Of a DNA stretch of 64,000 nt, positions 37,092-46,332 are shown one piece after another (the first letter of the stretch is position 1; each line of letters starts with the position of its first letter). The translations under genes and the position numbers were made by a program. Origin of the DNA: Cellulophaga sp. Hel_I_12 (GTDB lineage: Bacteria; Bacteroidota; Bacteroidia; Flavobacteriales; Flavobacteriaceae); contig NZ_JUHB01000001.1 of the NCBI RefSeq assembly GCF_000799565.1, positions 806,001 to 870,000 on the forward strand, given 5' to 3'. The notes under the pieces were generated by a model. That model was not told where the DNA came from. It worked only from the letters and a program-made list of their open reading frames with translations, and searched no databases.

Positions 37092-38558
37092 ATGACAAAT
37101 ATCGAGAATAAAATATTTTCTTCTTACCAAAGAGACAAGGACTTATATGACGAAATTTTCGATAAAAAAGGAAAAATAAAAAAAGTGTATCAAAAACTTT
37201 TTAACCTTTATGGTGAACATTCTATTGATGACTATGTTAAATTAAATTCAAAAGCAAAATCATCTTTTTTTAATCAAGGAATTACATTTCAAGTTTATGG
37301 CGAAAAGATCACCAAAGAAAAAATATTTCCATTTGATCTTTTTCCTAGAATCATTGACTCTAAAGAATGGGATATTATCGAGCGTGGGTCTTTACAAAGA
37401 AGCAAAGCCTTAAACCTTTTTCTTTGGGATATTTATCATGACAAGAATATTATAAAAGATGGGATTGTTCCGATGGATTTAATTAGTTCTTCAGAAAATT
37501 ACTTGCATCAAATGATTGGTGTTGACCCTCCAGGAGGCATCTATAATCATATTTCAGGAATAGATGTCATAAAGCATAAAGACGGTAAATATTACGTTTT
37601 AGAGGATAACATTCGCTGCCCGTCGGGTGTTAGCTATGTTATTTGCAATAGAACGGCTTTAAAAAGAGCCCTTTTTGGTGTGTTTAATCACTACCAAACC
37701 TATGCCGTTACCAACTATGCCGAAAATTTACTAGACCTTTTAGAAACGGTAAAACCACAAGGGGTAGATATTCCAACAACGGTAGTGTTAACCCCAGGCA
37801 TGTACAATTCTGCATTTTATGAGCATTCCTATTTGGCAAAAACAATGGGTGTTGAATTGGTAGAAGGACGAGATCTTTTTGTGGAAAACGATTTTGTATA
37901 TATGAAAACTATAAAAGGACCTGAAAAAGTGGATATAATTTATCGCAGAATCGACGATCAATTTTTAGATCCCTTAGAATTTAAACCCGACTCTTCCATT
38001 GGTTTACCTGGTTTATTTGCTGCCTATAAAAAGGGGAATGTCACCTTGGCAAATGCACCTGGTACTGGAGTTGCTGATGATAAAGCGGTATATACCTATA
38101 TGCCAGAAATAATAAAGTATTATTTAAAAGAAGAGCCCATTTTAAATAATGTACATACTTACCATTGCTCTCGACCAGAAGAATTAAACTATGTTTTGGA
38201 TCATATTCATGAACTTGTCATAAAACCAGTTGATGAAGCTGGTGGCTATGGCATCTCTATTGGAAATTGTTTAAGTGCTCTTGAGATAGCCGCTGTAAAA
38301 AAGCAAATTCTAGAAAATCCAAGAAAATATGTAGCCCAACCCATCATGTCGCTTTCTGTGCATCCTACCTATATCGATGAAACAGAAGAGTTTGAACAAC
38401 GACATGTTGATTTGAGAACTTTTAGCATTTTAGGAGTTGATAAGGAATTTGTATTAAAAGGAGGGCTAACCAGAGTGGCGCTAAAAAAGGGAAATTTAAT
38501 TGTAAACTCATCTCAAGGCGGCGGATCAAAAGACACCTGGGTTTTAAAAAACGACTAA
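37092..38558 (+). CDS. Circularly permuted ATP-grasp protein
   Basis: The 488-residue protein is a circularly permuted ATP-grasp ligase (DUF404/DUF407 type). Its hallmark blocks are GKYYVLEDNIRCPSGVSYVI (about residues 164-183), the YRRIDDQFLDPLEF region, and NAPGTGVADDKAVYTYMPEI. ATP-grasp enzymes join carboxylates to amines with ATP; comparative work predicts that this family makes a small peptide or amide. It is the first of three adjacent genes, with a gap of 3 bp to the next. The product is not established in any organism that I know. Confidence 0.92.
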   Translation: MTNIENKIFSSYQRDKDLYDEIFDKKGKIKKVYQKLFNLYGEHSIDDYVKLNSKAKSSFFNQGITFQVYGEKITKEKIFPFDLFPRIIDSKEWDIIERGSLQRSKALNLFLWDIYHDKNIIKDGIVPMDLISSSENYLHQMIGVDPPGGIYNHISGIDVIKHKDGKYYVLEDNIRCPSGVSYVICNRTALKRALFGVFNHYQTYAVTNYAENLLDLLETVKPQGVDIPTTVVLTPGMYNSAFYEHSYLAKTMGVELVEGRDLFVENDFVYMKTIKGPEKVDIIYRRIDDQFLDPLEFKPDSSIGLPGLFAAYKKGNVTLANAPGTGVADDKAVYTYMPEIIKYYLKEEPILNNVHTYHCSRPEELNYVLDHIHELVIKPVDEAGGYGISIGNCLSALEIAAVKKQILENPRKYVAQPIMSLSVHPTYIDETEEFEQRHVDLRTFSILGVDKEFVLKGGLTRVALKKGNLIVNSSQGGGSKDTWVLKND

Positions 38559-38561
38559 TAT

Positions 38562-39506
38562 ATGCTTGCAAGAGTAGCGAATAATTTATTTTGGATGGGA
38601 CGTTATATTGAGCGCTCTGAACACATTGCCCGGTATTTAAACGTGAATTATTTTTCTTCATTAGATGCACCCAACCAATTATCACAATCAAGACAATTTG
38701 TTTTAAAATCCATGTTATTCATGGTTGGTGATCCTCAAAATGACGATATTGTTTTATCGGAAGAAGAAGTTTTGTTTAAAATCGCCTTAGATCAAAACAC
38801 GCATTTTTCTATTATTAATAATATAAAATTAGCCCGAGAAAATGCCAATAGTGCCCGAGATCTTATATCCACAGAATTGTATGAAGCCATCAATAAATTT
38901 TATCACTTTATCCTGAATTATGATTCTGAAAAATTTGTAAAAAGTGGTCTACATGATTTTACCGTTCATGTAACAGAAATGACAGATATTTTGAGAGGTA
39001 AAATTCGAGGCACCTTGCTGCACGACTCGGTCTATGCGATTATCATGCTAGGTATCAATGTAGAACGCGCAACACAAATTATAAGAATTATCAATACCAA
39101 ATACAACGATGCTTTAAAATCGCAAGGCAGCTATGGTGACAAATTTAGTAAAAGTTTTGAATGGACAACCTTGTTAAAATGTGCCGAATCGTATGATATG
39201 ATGCGGAGGTTCTACAAAAAAGCTCCGAACAGTTTTAGCACTTTAGAGTTTTTAATTTTAAATCCTAATTGCCCTCGTTCTATTATGAATTGTCTCAATC
39301 AAATTTACAATAACATAAAAGTTTTAGATACCACAACTAACTATAATAAAAATTCTACAGCCTTTTTAGTGGGAAAGGTAAGGTCCGAATTTGAATATAA
39401 AAATATTGAAGAAATCGAAGGTGATATTCAATTCTTTATCGAGAAAATACTAGATAGCTTACTGCAAATAAGTATTAAAATGGAAAAGGAATTTTTTAAT
39501 TATTAA
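38562..39506 (+). CDS. Alpha-E domain protein (DUF403)
   Basis: The 314-residue, helix-rich protein opens MLARVANNLFWMGRYIERSE, the signature of alpha-E (DUF403) proteins. These almost always lie beside a circularly permuted ATP-grasp gene; here the gap is 3 bp, so the two are surely co-translated. Its role, perhaps as partner or acceptor for the ligase, is unknown. No signal peptide or membrane segment is seen. Confidence 0.92.
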   Translation: MLARVANNLFWMGRYIERSEHIARYLNVNYFSSLDAPNQLSQSRQFVLKSMLFMVGDPQNDDIVLSEEEVLFKIALDQNTHFSIINNIKLARENANSARDLISTELYEAINKFYHFILNYDSEKFVKSGLHDFTVHVTEMTDILRGKIRGTLLHDSVYAIIMLGINVERATQIIRIINTKYNDALKSQGSYGDKFSKSFEWTTLLKCAESYDMMRRFYKKAPNSFSTLEFLILNPNCPRSIMNCLNQIYNNIKVLDTTTNYNKNSTAFLVGKVRSEFEYKNIEEIEGDIQFFIEKILDSLLQISIKMEKEFFNY

Positions 39507-39522
39507 ACCCAATCTATTGGCT

Positions 39523-39530
39523 TACCTTTG
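39523..39530 (+). promoter_or_regulatory. -7-like box before the transglutaminase-like gene
   Basis: TACCTTTG lies 21 nt before ATG 39552 and covers the in-frame TTG 39528, so it argues for ATG 39552 as the start. The transglutaminase-like gene may thus have an extra internal promoter in the three-gene set. Confidence 0.5.
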
Positions 39531-39551
39531 TACTTAGTTATACTTAACACG

Positions 39552-40406
39552 ATGCCATTAGAATACAACATAACTTACAGTACAACAAATAATTACGAAA
39601 ATATAGTAGAGGGTGCATACTGGCAATTCTTAATTATTCCCGAAACGAACGAAACCCAAGAATTGGTCACTATAAATTTTGAAAATTCTCTTAAAGCCAC
39701 CAATCAATTCTCTATTAACGGTTATGGGTTTCAAAGCATTCGAGTACATCCCAGAACCTCGTTTAAAAGTATCACTTTTGAAGCTTCTATTTTTTTAGTA
39801 AAAAAAGAAGTGAATCCCTTTGACTTTGATCTTCCTTTTGCAATTGATGAAGATTACCTTAGCATCAATAGCCTACATTTTAAAGTAGATTTTGAACCCT
39901 TTTTAAGAAAAACACATTTTACAAGTATTCCAGAAAACTACAAAACTATTTTTCAATTCGATGTTACTAAATCTATCTTTGAGAATTTGCAAAACTTAAA
40001 TCTTTGGACTTATAATCATATTTATTTTAAGGCCGACGTCACTGATGTCAACACAACATTAGATCAAATTATTATGCACCGGCAGGGCGTTTGTCAAGAT
40101 TTTACGCATCTTTTTTGTGCTTTAGCAAGGCAAAATAATATTCCAGCACGCTATGTGTCTGGTTACCTTCATCAAGGAAACGGCTATTTTGGAGACTCAC
40201 AAATGCATGCTTGGGCAGAAGCCTACCTCCCAAATATTGGTTGGGTAGGTTTTGATCCCACCAATAATTTGTTAGTAAATAGCAATCATATTAAAGTTTG
40301 CCACGGAAAAGATTATAACGACTGTTCTCCTTTAAAAGGCGGTGTCTATACTACTGGCAAAAATGAGACAGTGTATAGCGTACAAGTAATTAGTCAACAG
40401 CAGTAA
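39552..40406 (+). CDS. Transglutaminase-like protease/amidase
   Basis: The 284-residue protein combines an N-terminal bacterial transglutaminase-like domain (about residues 1-100, opening PLEYNITYSTTNNYENIV) with a transglutaminase core. The catalytic Cys is in RQGVCQDFTHLFCAL, the His in MHAWAEAYLP and the Asp in WVGFDPTN. In the ATP-grasp/alpha-E gene set this protein is predicted to cleave or transfer peptides. It lies 45 bp after the alpha-E gene and probably belongs to the same system; a -7 box at 39523 could give additional expression. The substrate is unknown. Confidence 0.9.
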   Translation: MPLEYNITYSTTNNYENIVEGAYWQFLIIPETNETQELVTINFENSLKATNQFSINGYGFQSIRVHPRTSFKSITFEASIFLVKKEVNPFDFDLPFAIDEDYLSINSLHFKVDFEPFLRKTHFTSIPENYKTIFQFDVTKSIFENLQNLNLWTYNHIYFKADVTDVNTTLDQIIMHRQGVCQDFTHLFCALARQNNIPARYVSGYLHQGNGYFGDSQMHAWAEAYLPNIGWVGFDPTNNLLVNSNHIKVCHGKDYNDCSPLKGGVYTTGKNETVYSVQVISQQQ

Positions 40407-40442
40407 AAAAATTAATCTTTTCTATAGTTTAAAAAAGTACCT

Positions 40443-40450
40443 TATTTTTG
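40443..40450 (+). promoter_or_regulatory. -7 box of prfB
   Basis: TATTTTTG matches TAnnTTTG and lies 17 nt before the prfB ATG at 40467, giving a leader of about 10 nt. Confidence 0.55.
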
Positions 40451-40466
40451 CCTAAATTTTTTATAA

Positions 40467-41568
40467 ATGACAATTACGACAGACTTATATAAAGGTCTTT
40501 TAGATCGCCTTGGTGCGTTAAGGAGGTATCTTTGACGTTGATGCCAAATTAATAGAAATTGAAAACGAGCAAGAAAAAACACTAGCTCCAGACTTTTGGG
40601 ATCATCCACAAGAGGCTCAAGCGCACATGAAGTTCATTCAGTCTAAAAAACAATGGGTGGATGATTATCATAAGGCAGAAAATCTTGTTACCGATTTAGA
40701 AGTACTCATAGAATTTCAAAAGGAAGAAGCTATTTCTGAAAAAGAAGTAGAAGCTCACTATGAAAAAACCTTAGAGACTCTTGAGAATTTAGAATTTAAA
40801 AACATGCTTTCTGAAGAAGGCGATGAACTACCTGCCATACTACAAATTACCGCAGGTGCAGGTGGCACTGAAAGTTGTGATTGGGCCGCAATGCTCATGA
40901 GAATGTACATGATGTGGAGTGAAAAAAATGGCTATAAAGTTAAAGAGCTTAATTATCAAGAAGGCGATGTTGCAGGAATCAAAACGGTAACCTTAGAAAT
41001 TGAGGGAGAATTTTCTTTTGGCTGGTTAAAAGGCGAAAATGGGGTTCATCGCTTGGTTCGGATTTCTCCTTTTGATAGTAATGCCAAGAGGCATACCTCG
41101 TTCGCATCGGTCTATGTGTATCCTCTAGTAGATGATAGTATTGAGATTGATATAAACCCAGCAGATGTGGAAATCACAACCGCTAGATCTAGTGGTGCGG
41201 GCGGTCAGAATGTAAATAAGGTTGAAACTAAAGTACAGTTGACTCACAAGCCCTCAGGCATACAAATTTCTTGTTCTGACTCTAGATCTCAACACGATAA
41301 TAGAGCTACAGCATTAAAAATGCTAAAATCACAATTGTATGAAATTGAGCTTCGAAAGAAATTGGAAGCACGCCAAGAAATTGAATCTTCAAAAATGAAA
41401 ATTGAATGGGGCTCACAAATTCGGAATTATGTAATGCACCCTTACAAACTTGTTAAAGATGTAAGAACCGCAGAGGAAACGGGTAATGTTGATGCTGTCA
41501 TGGATGGCAATATTGATCGATTCTTGAAAGCCTTTTTAATGATGATGGGGCAGAAAGAAGAGGATTAA
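40467..41568 (+). CDS. prfB: Peptide chain release factor 2, with programmed +1 frameshift
   Basis: The first frame starts at ATG 40467 ([20 protein letters not shown]) and stops at an in-frame TGA (40533-40535). The second frame resumes at GAC 40534, one base forward, and runs to 41568, giving a protein of 366 residues, the usual length of RF2. The second part has [14 protein letters not shown] with the catalytic GGQ, and [17 protein letters not shown]2 releases peptides at UGA and UAA. The gene is autoregulated by frameshifting at its own early UGA. It stands alone, with its own promoter box. Confidence 0.96.
40521..40536 (+). promoter_or_regulatory. prfB programmed +1 frameshift signal
   Basis: AGGAGGTATCTTTGAC has all the known parts of the RF2 recoding site: a Shine-Dalgarno-like AGGAGG three bases before the slippery CTT, then the in-frame UGA followed by C (a weak stop context). 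Low RF2 lets the ribosome slip +1 onto GAC. Confidence 0.93.
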
Positions 41569-41764
41569 AGCTGTAATCCACTAAGGCGTACCTATTATCA
41601 TAGCTAAATTTGAAACTATGTTGGTTAGAAAATGTACCCTATTATAAATGGTTCGATTCAGAATTTACATGTATCAAAACATAAATCGAATATAAGATCT
41701 CACTAAGCATGTACTAAACTATTTCAATTTTTAAAAATCTATTCATCAAATAATCAAAAAGAAA

Positions 41765-42106
41765 ATGATAAAAATATACCACAACCCAAGATGCGGCAAA
41801 TCCCGTGAAGGTTTAGCGATTCTTGAAGCATCTGGAAAAGAATTTGAAGTGATCAAGTATTTAGATCAACCACTTTCAAAAAAAGAACTTCAGGAAATTT
41901 TAAAACTTCTAAAAATTCCTGCCTTATCCCTAATTCGCAAAAATGAAGCCATTTGGAAACAGCATTATAAAGGGCAAACACTAACAGAAGACGAGCTTAT
42001 ACAGGCTTTTATAACCCACCCAAAGTTAATAGAACGGCCTATTGTGATAAACAACAATAAGGCAATTATAGGTCGACCACCTGAAGCCATTAAAAATATT
42101 ATTTAA
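41765..42106 (+). CDS. ArsC/Spx-family glutaredoxin-like reductase
   Basis: The 113-residue protein has the thioredoxin-fold ArsC family pattern with a redox-active NPRCGKSREGL block at about residues 7-17, LSKKELQEILKLL, and the late ERPIVINNNKAIIGRP. It fits the arsenate reductase (glutaredoxin) class. No other arsenic gene is nearby (no arsB, arsR or acr3), so a general thiol-reductase role is as likely as arsenate resistance. Confidence 0.85.
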   Translation: MIKIYHNPRCGKSREGLAILEASGKEFEVIKYLDQPLSKKELQEILKLLKIPALSLIRKNEAIWKQHYKGQTLTEDELIQAFITHPKLIERPIVINNNKAIIGRPPEAIKNII

Positions 42107-42207
42107 TTCTCAAGTGTAGTCAGTTTAGCTGATCAAAATTATTTTAACAAACTTTTAACCAAGTACAATTAAACCTTAGGACGCGTTTAAAATCAAATAA
42201 CATTATT

Positions 42208-42657
42208 ATGAAAACATATAAAAAAATTTTATTGCTATCATTAATTTTAGTTTCTTTTTTTGCAGAAGCACAAGGCCAGTTTGGTAGAGGCGGAATGGGA
42301 AGACAAAGAAATACCATGCCGCAAACCAATACGCAAGAAGCTCCAAAACCATTGACAGCAGATGAGATGGTAGATCAACAAATGCCAACAATTTCAGAAG
42401 CCTTAGGTTTAAATCCGTTTGAAGAAGCTGTTTTAAGAACTACGCTTACCAAGTATGTTCAGAAAAGTATTGAACTACAAATATTAAAGCTCCCTGCTGA
42501 AAAAACTCAGGAGGCTATGCAAAAAATTATACAAGAGCAAGACGAGGAGCTGAAAGCGAACTTAACTGAAGAACAATACGAAGCCTTTACAGAGCTTCAA
42601 AAAAATCGTTTTAAACCAAAGAAAAAAAAGAAGAAAAAAAACAAAACCAAAGATTAA
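42208..42657 (+). CDS. Secreted hypothetical protein with Lys-rich tail
   Basis: The 149-residue protein has a signal peptide (MKTYKKILLLSLILVSFFAEAQG). A Gly/Gln-rich linker and a helical middle (ISEALGLNPFEEAVLRTTL, then LTEEQYEAFTELQ) follow; this is reminiscent of Spy/CpxP-type helical proteins but not an obvious match. The tail is a run of Lys (KPKKKKKKKNKTKD). It precedes a TonB-dependent receptor by 12 bp, so both form one operon; it could be a periplasmic partner for it. Function unknown. Confidence 0.72.
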   Translation: MKTYKKILLLSLILVSFFAEAQGQFGRGGMGRQRNTMPQTNTQEAPKPLTADEMVDQQMPTISEALGLNPFEEAVLRTTLTKYVQKSIELQILKLPAEKTQEAMQKIIQEQDEELKANLTEEQYEAFTELQKNRFKPKKKKKKKNKTKD

Positions 42658-42669
42658 TTACAACTACGT

Positions 42670-45135
42670 ATGAGAAAACTATTTCCTGTTATTTTATTTT
42701 TAATAACCTCCATCACTTTCGCACAACAAAATAATACCATTAAAATATCAGGAACTATTCTAGACCAAGAAACTGGTCAACCGCTAGAATATGCAACACT
42801 TGTTTTACAAAACGCCGACGATCCTTCAAAAATAAACGGAGGAATTACCGATGCCATGGGAAAATATGAAGTTGAATCTTTGCCCGGCACCTACAATATC
42901 AGTCTGGAATATATTGGTTTTAAGACCTACAAACTAGCCAACCAAAATCTCACGAAATCGACAAACCTAGGTATTATTAAATTAGCTCCAGATGTTTCAC
43001 AGCTAGAAGGTATAGAATTAATTGGAGAAAAAACAACGGTTGAAATTCGTTTAGACAAAAAAGTATATAATATTGGTAAAGATTTAACCAATAGCGGGGC
43101 TAATGTAAGCGACGCTTTAAATAATGTACCGTCTGTTACTGTTGATGTTGATGGCGCTATTAGTTTAAGGGGTAACGAGAATGTAAGAATACTTATCAAT
43201 GGAAAACCTTCTGCTTTAGCCGGGTTTGGCTCCACAGACGCCTTAAGGCAATTACCTGCAGATGCCATCGAAAGCGTAGAGGTTATTACGAGCCCCTCTG
43301 CTCGATACGATGCAGAAGGAACCGCTGGTATTTTAAATATCATCCTTAAAAAGGAAAAAACCTTAGGTTTTAATGGACAAGTGAACACTACCATTGGATA
43401 CCCAACAGCCAGCCAAATAAATAGCAATTTAAATTTAAGAACCGATAAGTTTAATATTTTTAATACACTTGGGTATTCGTACCGAGAATCGCCAGGGAAT
43501 GGCTATTTTGACAATACCTACACTAGAGGTGATTTTAGTAGAATAATAGAAGATCGAGACATTGAACGCGAAGATCAGGGATTTAACGGCAATTTAGGTC
43601 TAGAATACTTTATTACTGAGAAATCATCTATAACGGCCAGTGTTTTTGGGCGCTACTCTGATGGGTCTGATGTCACAGGAAATGACAGTAAACGATTTAC
43701 ATACCTAACTATTGCGAATCAAACTTTTAGATCTGAAAATCAAGGAGGAGAAGATAAAAGTTTTCAGTTATCCTTAAATTATACGAATAACTTAAATGAC
43801 GAAGGGCAAAAACTGACCAGCGATTTTCAATACTCAACTAGTAGTGGAAATACCCTCACGACCATCAATGAAAGTAATGTGGTTCCCAACAACGACTTAT
43901 TAGCTAGGGAGAATATTTTTGAAGACGACAAACAAAAGGAGTATTTGTTTCAACTAGACTACGTTCTTCCTATGGGAGAGGCACAATTTGAAGCAGGCTA
44001 TAGAGGCGACTTTGAGCAAAGCATTAATGATTATCAATTAGATACTTTAAATCAAGTTTCAGGTAATTTTGAAACCAATTTAGATTTGACAAATAAATTT
44101 ACCTATGACGAAAATGTAAATGCATTTTACTCACAATACGGTAATAAATTTGGTAAGTTTTCATTTTTATTAGGCTTGCGTTTAGAAAATACTCAGCTAA
44201 AGGGTAAAGTAGAATCTGACAATGACTTGGCAGCTCTTCAAGAACTTTTAGGCGATGAAATTGACCTAAATTTTAATAAAAATTATTTAGGCTTGTTTCC
44301 AACGATGAATATGACCTTAGAATTGAACGAAATGGAAAGTTTAACCTTAGGATACAACAGACGTATCAACAGACCAAGAGGACGTTTTATTAATCCTTTC
44401 CCTTCTAGATCAAGTAGGACCAATGTTTTTCAAGGCAATCCAGATTTAGATCCGGCCTATGCAAATGCCTTTGATTTAGGGTATTTAAAAAGATGGGAAA
44501 AATTAACCTTAACCTCATCAGTTTACTATCAAAAAGAAACGAACTCTTTTGAGCGAATTCAAGAGGAAACGGGAGAAGTAACATCGGATGGTATCAGAAT
44601 TATTCGCTCTATTCCTATTAACCTCTCAAACAATCAGCGTATTGGAGCCGAAGCGGGTGTTTTATACAATCCTACAAAATGGCTGCGTTTAAATGGAAGT
44701 TTTAACTTTTTTCAATTTGAAACAGAGGGTACTTTTAATGCTATTGATTATGGTGCAAAAAACACCAGTTGGTTTTCGCGTTTTAGTTCAAAGGTTACGC
44801 TTCCTTCTAAAATAGATTGGCAAACAAATATATTTTATAGAGGACCTTCTGAAAATGCCCAGACAAGAACTGAAGCCTTAACTTTTGTGAGCCTCGCCTT
44901 CAGTAAGGATGTTTTGTCAGATAATGGAACTATTACCTTCAATGTTAACGATGTCTTTAATTCTGCCATAAGAAGATCATTTACCGAAACCGATTTTTTT
45001 ACTTCGGACAGTGAATTCCAATGGAGAGTACGTCAAATTACTTTAGGATTTGTATATCGATTCAACCAACCAAAGGGTAAAAAACCAAGAAATCAGCCTA
45101 GTAATAATATGGATGAAGGAGATGGTGAGTTTTAA
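42670..45135 (+). CDS. TonB-dependent receptor-like outer-membrane protein
   Basis: The 821-residue protein has a signal peptide (about 1-18), a carboxypeptidase-regulatory-like domain (about residues 24-110), a plug domain (about 120-225, with NVSDALNNVPSVTVDVDGAI and EVITSPSARYDAEGTAGILN) and a long beta-barrel to the C-terminus. It resembles the outer-membrane beta-barrel family common in Bacteroidota rather than the SusC group; no SusD gene adjoins. The ligand is unknown. A strong terminator follows. Confidence 0.88.
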   Translation: MRKLFPVILFLITSITFAQQNNTIKISGTILDQETGQPLEYATLVLQNADDPSKINGGITDAMGKYEVESLPGTYNISLEYIGFKTYKLANQNLTKSTNLGIIKLAPDVSQLEGIELIGEKTTVEIRLDKKVYNIGKDLTNSGANVSDALNNVPSVTVDVDGAISLRGNENVRILINGKPSALAGFGSTDALRQLPADAIESVEVITSPSARYDAEGTAGILNIILKKEKTLGFNGQVNTTIGYPTASQINSNLNLRTDKFNIFNTLGYSYRESPGNGYFDNTYTRGDFSRIIEDRDIEREDQGFNGNLGLEYFITEKSSITASVFGRYSDGSDVTGNDSKRFTYLTIANQTFRSENQGGEDKSFQLSLNYTNNLNDEGQKLTSDFQYSTSSGNTLTTINESNVVPNNDLLARENIFEDDKQKEYLFQLDYVLPMGEAQFEAGYRGDFEQSINDYQLDTLNQVSGNFETNLDLTNKFTYDENVNAFYSQYGNKFGKFSFLLGLRLENTQLKGKVESDNDLAALQELLGDEIDLNFNKNYLGLFPTMNMTLELNEMESLTLGYNRRINRPRGRFINPFPSRSSRTNVFQGNPDLDPAYANAFDLGYLKRWEKLTLTSSVYYQKETNSFERIQEETGEVTSDGIRIIRSIPINLSNNQRIGAEAGVLYNPTKWLRLNGSFNFFQFETEGTFNAIDYGAKNTSWFSRFSSKVTLPSKIDWQTNIFYRGPSENAQTRTEALTFVSLAFSKDVLSDNGTITFNVNDVFNSAIRRSFTETDFFTSDSEFQWRVRQITLGFVYRFNQPKGKKPRNQPSNNMDEGDGEF

Positions 45136-45154
45136 TACGCTCTGAAAATTAGGA

Positions 45155-45196
45155 TTAAAAAAATCGCCTAAATATATATTTAGGCGATTTTTTTTA
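45155..45196 (+). terminator. Rho-independent terminator
   Basis: The 12-bp AATCGCCTAAAT/ATTTAGGCGATT stem is flanked by A and T runs, with a TATA-rich loop. It is a very strong hairpin 20 bp after the receptor's stop. Confidence 0.88.
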
Positions 45197-45264
45197 TTTT
45201 TAATCCTATAGAAATAAGCGAAGTGTCCCAAGCTATTGATTAAAAGTAGGATTCAAATTTTAAA

Positions 45265-45300
45265 TAAAAAGAGACTAGCTTTATTTACTAATCTCTTTTT
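45265..45300. terminator. Inverted repeat, terminator-like
   Basis: AAAAAGAGA and TCTCTTTTT with CTAG/CTAA beside the loop form a hairpin flanked by A and T runs. It could end the leftward transcript of the PorP/SprF remnant. Confidence 0.45.
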
Positions 45301-45323
45301 AAATAATCACGATAAAATAGTCC

Positions 45324-45690
45324 CTAAAGCTCTATGTTGAGCATAATTTCATGGGTACCGTTTTCTTTGTATCGAATTGAATTTTGCAAGGTAGACTCGT
45401 ACGCATAACCAATCTTTACATTCTTTGAAATATTAAAAATAGCTAGACCACTAATGCTTTCATCTACTCTCTGTAGGCCGCTCCAAAATCAAAACTCTTG
45501 TTCAACTCTATTAGTCCTGTTAAATCAACAGATAATGGAGAAGCATCCACATAGCGTAATAAAACGCTGGGTTTTAAAATGGTGTATTCACTTAATGGAA
45601 TATGGTACCCCCCTGCCAAATAGATATGTTGTCGATCTGAGCCTGTTCGTGCAATACCATCATCTTGCGCTAAGCGATTAAAGATTCAGT
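45324..45690 (-). pseudogene. Remnant of a PorP/SprF-family type IX secretion membrane protein
   Basis: The minus strand shows the last part of a PorP/SprF-type outer-membrane barrel: LAQDDGIARTGSDRQHIYLA, then LKPSVLLRYVDASPLSVDLT and ELNKSFDFGAAYR in one frame. One base is missing near 45470; after a stop in the first frame, DESISGLAIFNISKNVKIGY and the last strand NGTHEIMLNIEL follow in the next frame. The 5' half is absent: a stop precedes the fragment. It is thus 5'-truncated and frameshifted. Such genes usually lie next to large T9SS-exported adhesins; none is here. Confidence 0.8.
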
Positions 45691-45838
45691 ACTCTTTTTT
45701 TACTTTTATTGCAAGTTTATTAACTATCAAATGAAAAATAAGCAAACCTGTATTTTTTGATACAAGACATTTATTATTTTATTTTTAAGATTAATTTTTC
45801 TTTAAGAGGCTCAAGAAGAAACCATGGATAGTAAACTA

Positions 45839-46318
45839 TTAGTTTTCCAGAAGGTTCAACATTTTTTTAGGCGAAATATATTCAAAGTACCTCTTTGTAA
45901 TCTGAAAGTTTTTATCAAAAAGAAGAATGGCAGGAAGCGAAAATGGAATTCCTTCTCTTGAAGCTAACAAAAGCGGAATTTCGTGCACTGGGTTTCTTTT
46001 TTTACCGTACGCTGTATTTCTATAGGCTTGCCCATCAAAAATAATAGTATCTCTTGATTCGGCATTCATTTTTACGGCGTAATACTCGGTAGTTAAGATT
46101 TTAATGACCTCGACATTCTTATACGCTGCTTCATCCATTTTTTTGCAATACACACACCAATCGGCGTAAAAGTCGACGAATACTTTTTTAGGTTTAAGGG
46201 CTAAGGAATCCTCCAATTGCTCAAAAGTCAACCATTTTATTTCGGTCGGTTGCGCAAAAAGTGTTGGACTTAAAAAAAAGACGATAAAAATGGTTAAAAA
46301 AACCTTCATTTTCTGCAT
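45839..46318 (-). CDS. Exported thioredoxin-fold protein next to TonB receptor
   Basis: The 159-residue protein has a signal peptide (about residues 1-22, ending LFAQP) and a thioredoxin-like domain with CVYC in DWCVYCKKMDEAAYK (about residues 55-58). The remaining fold elements (VEVIKILTTEYYAVKMNAES; LLLASREGIPFSLPAILLFD with a cis-Pro-type ending) fit. It lies 14 bp after the TonB-dependent receptor gene on the same strand, so the two form one operon. The receptor has a CxxC in its plug (residues 158-161); this protein may act on it. That partnership is an inference. Confidence 0.82.
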   Translation of the reverse strand: MQKMKVFLTIFIVFFLSPTLFAQPTEIKWLTFEQLEDSLALKPKKVFVDFYADWCVYCKKMDEAAYKNVEVIKILTTEYYAVKMNAESRDTIIFDGQAYRNTAYGKKRNPVHEIPLLLASREGIPFSLPAILLFDKNFQITKRYFEYISPKKMLNLLEN

Positions 46319-46332
46319 TTAATGGCTGTTGA

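Noticed and set aside
41765..42106. Arsenic resistance locus.
   Set aside because: Only the ArsC-like gene is present. There is no arsenite pump or ArsR repressor, so I do not call a resistance system.
42927..43427. Minus-strand frame of 166 residues.
   Set aside because: It is a shadow of the TonB receptor-like gene at 42670-45135; the plus-strand protein has clear plug and barrel motifs here.
45454..45681. Plus-strand frame of 75 residues.
   Set aside because: It lies across the minus-strand PorP/SprF remnant, whose family match is clear; the plus-strand reading has none.
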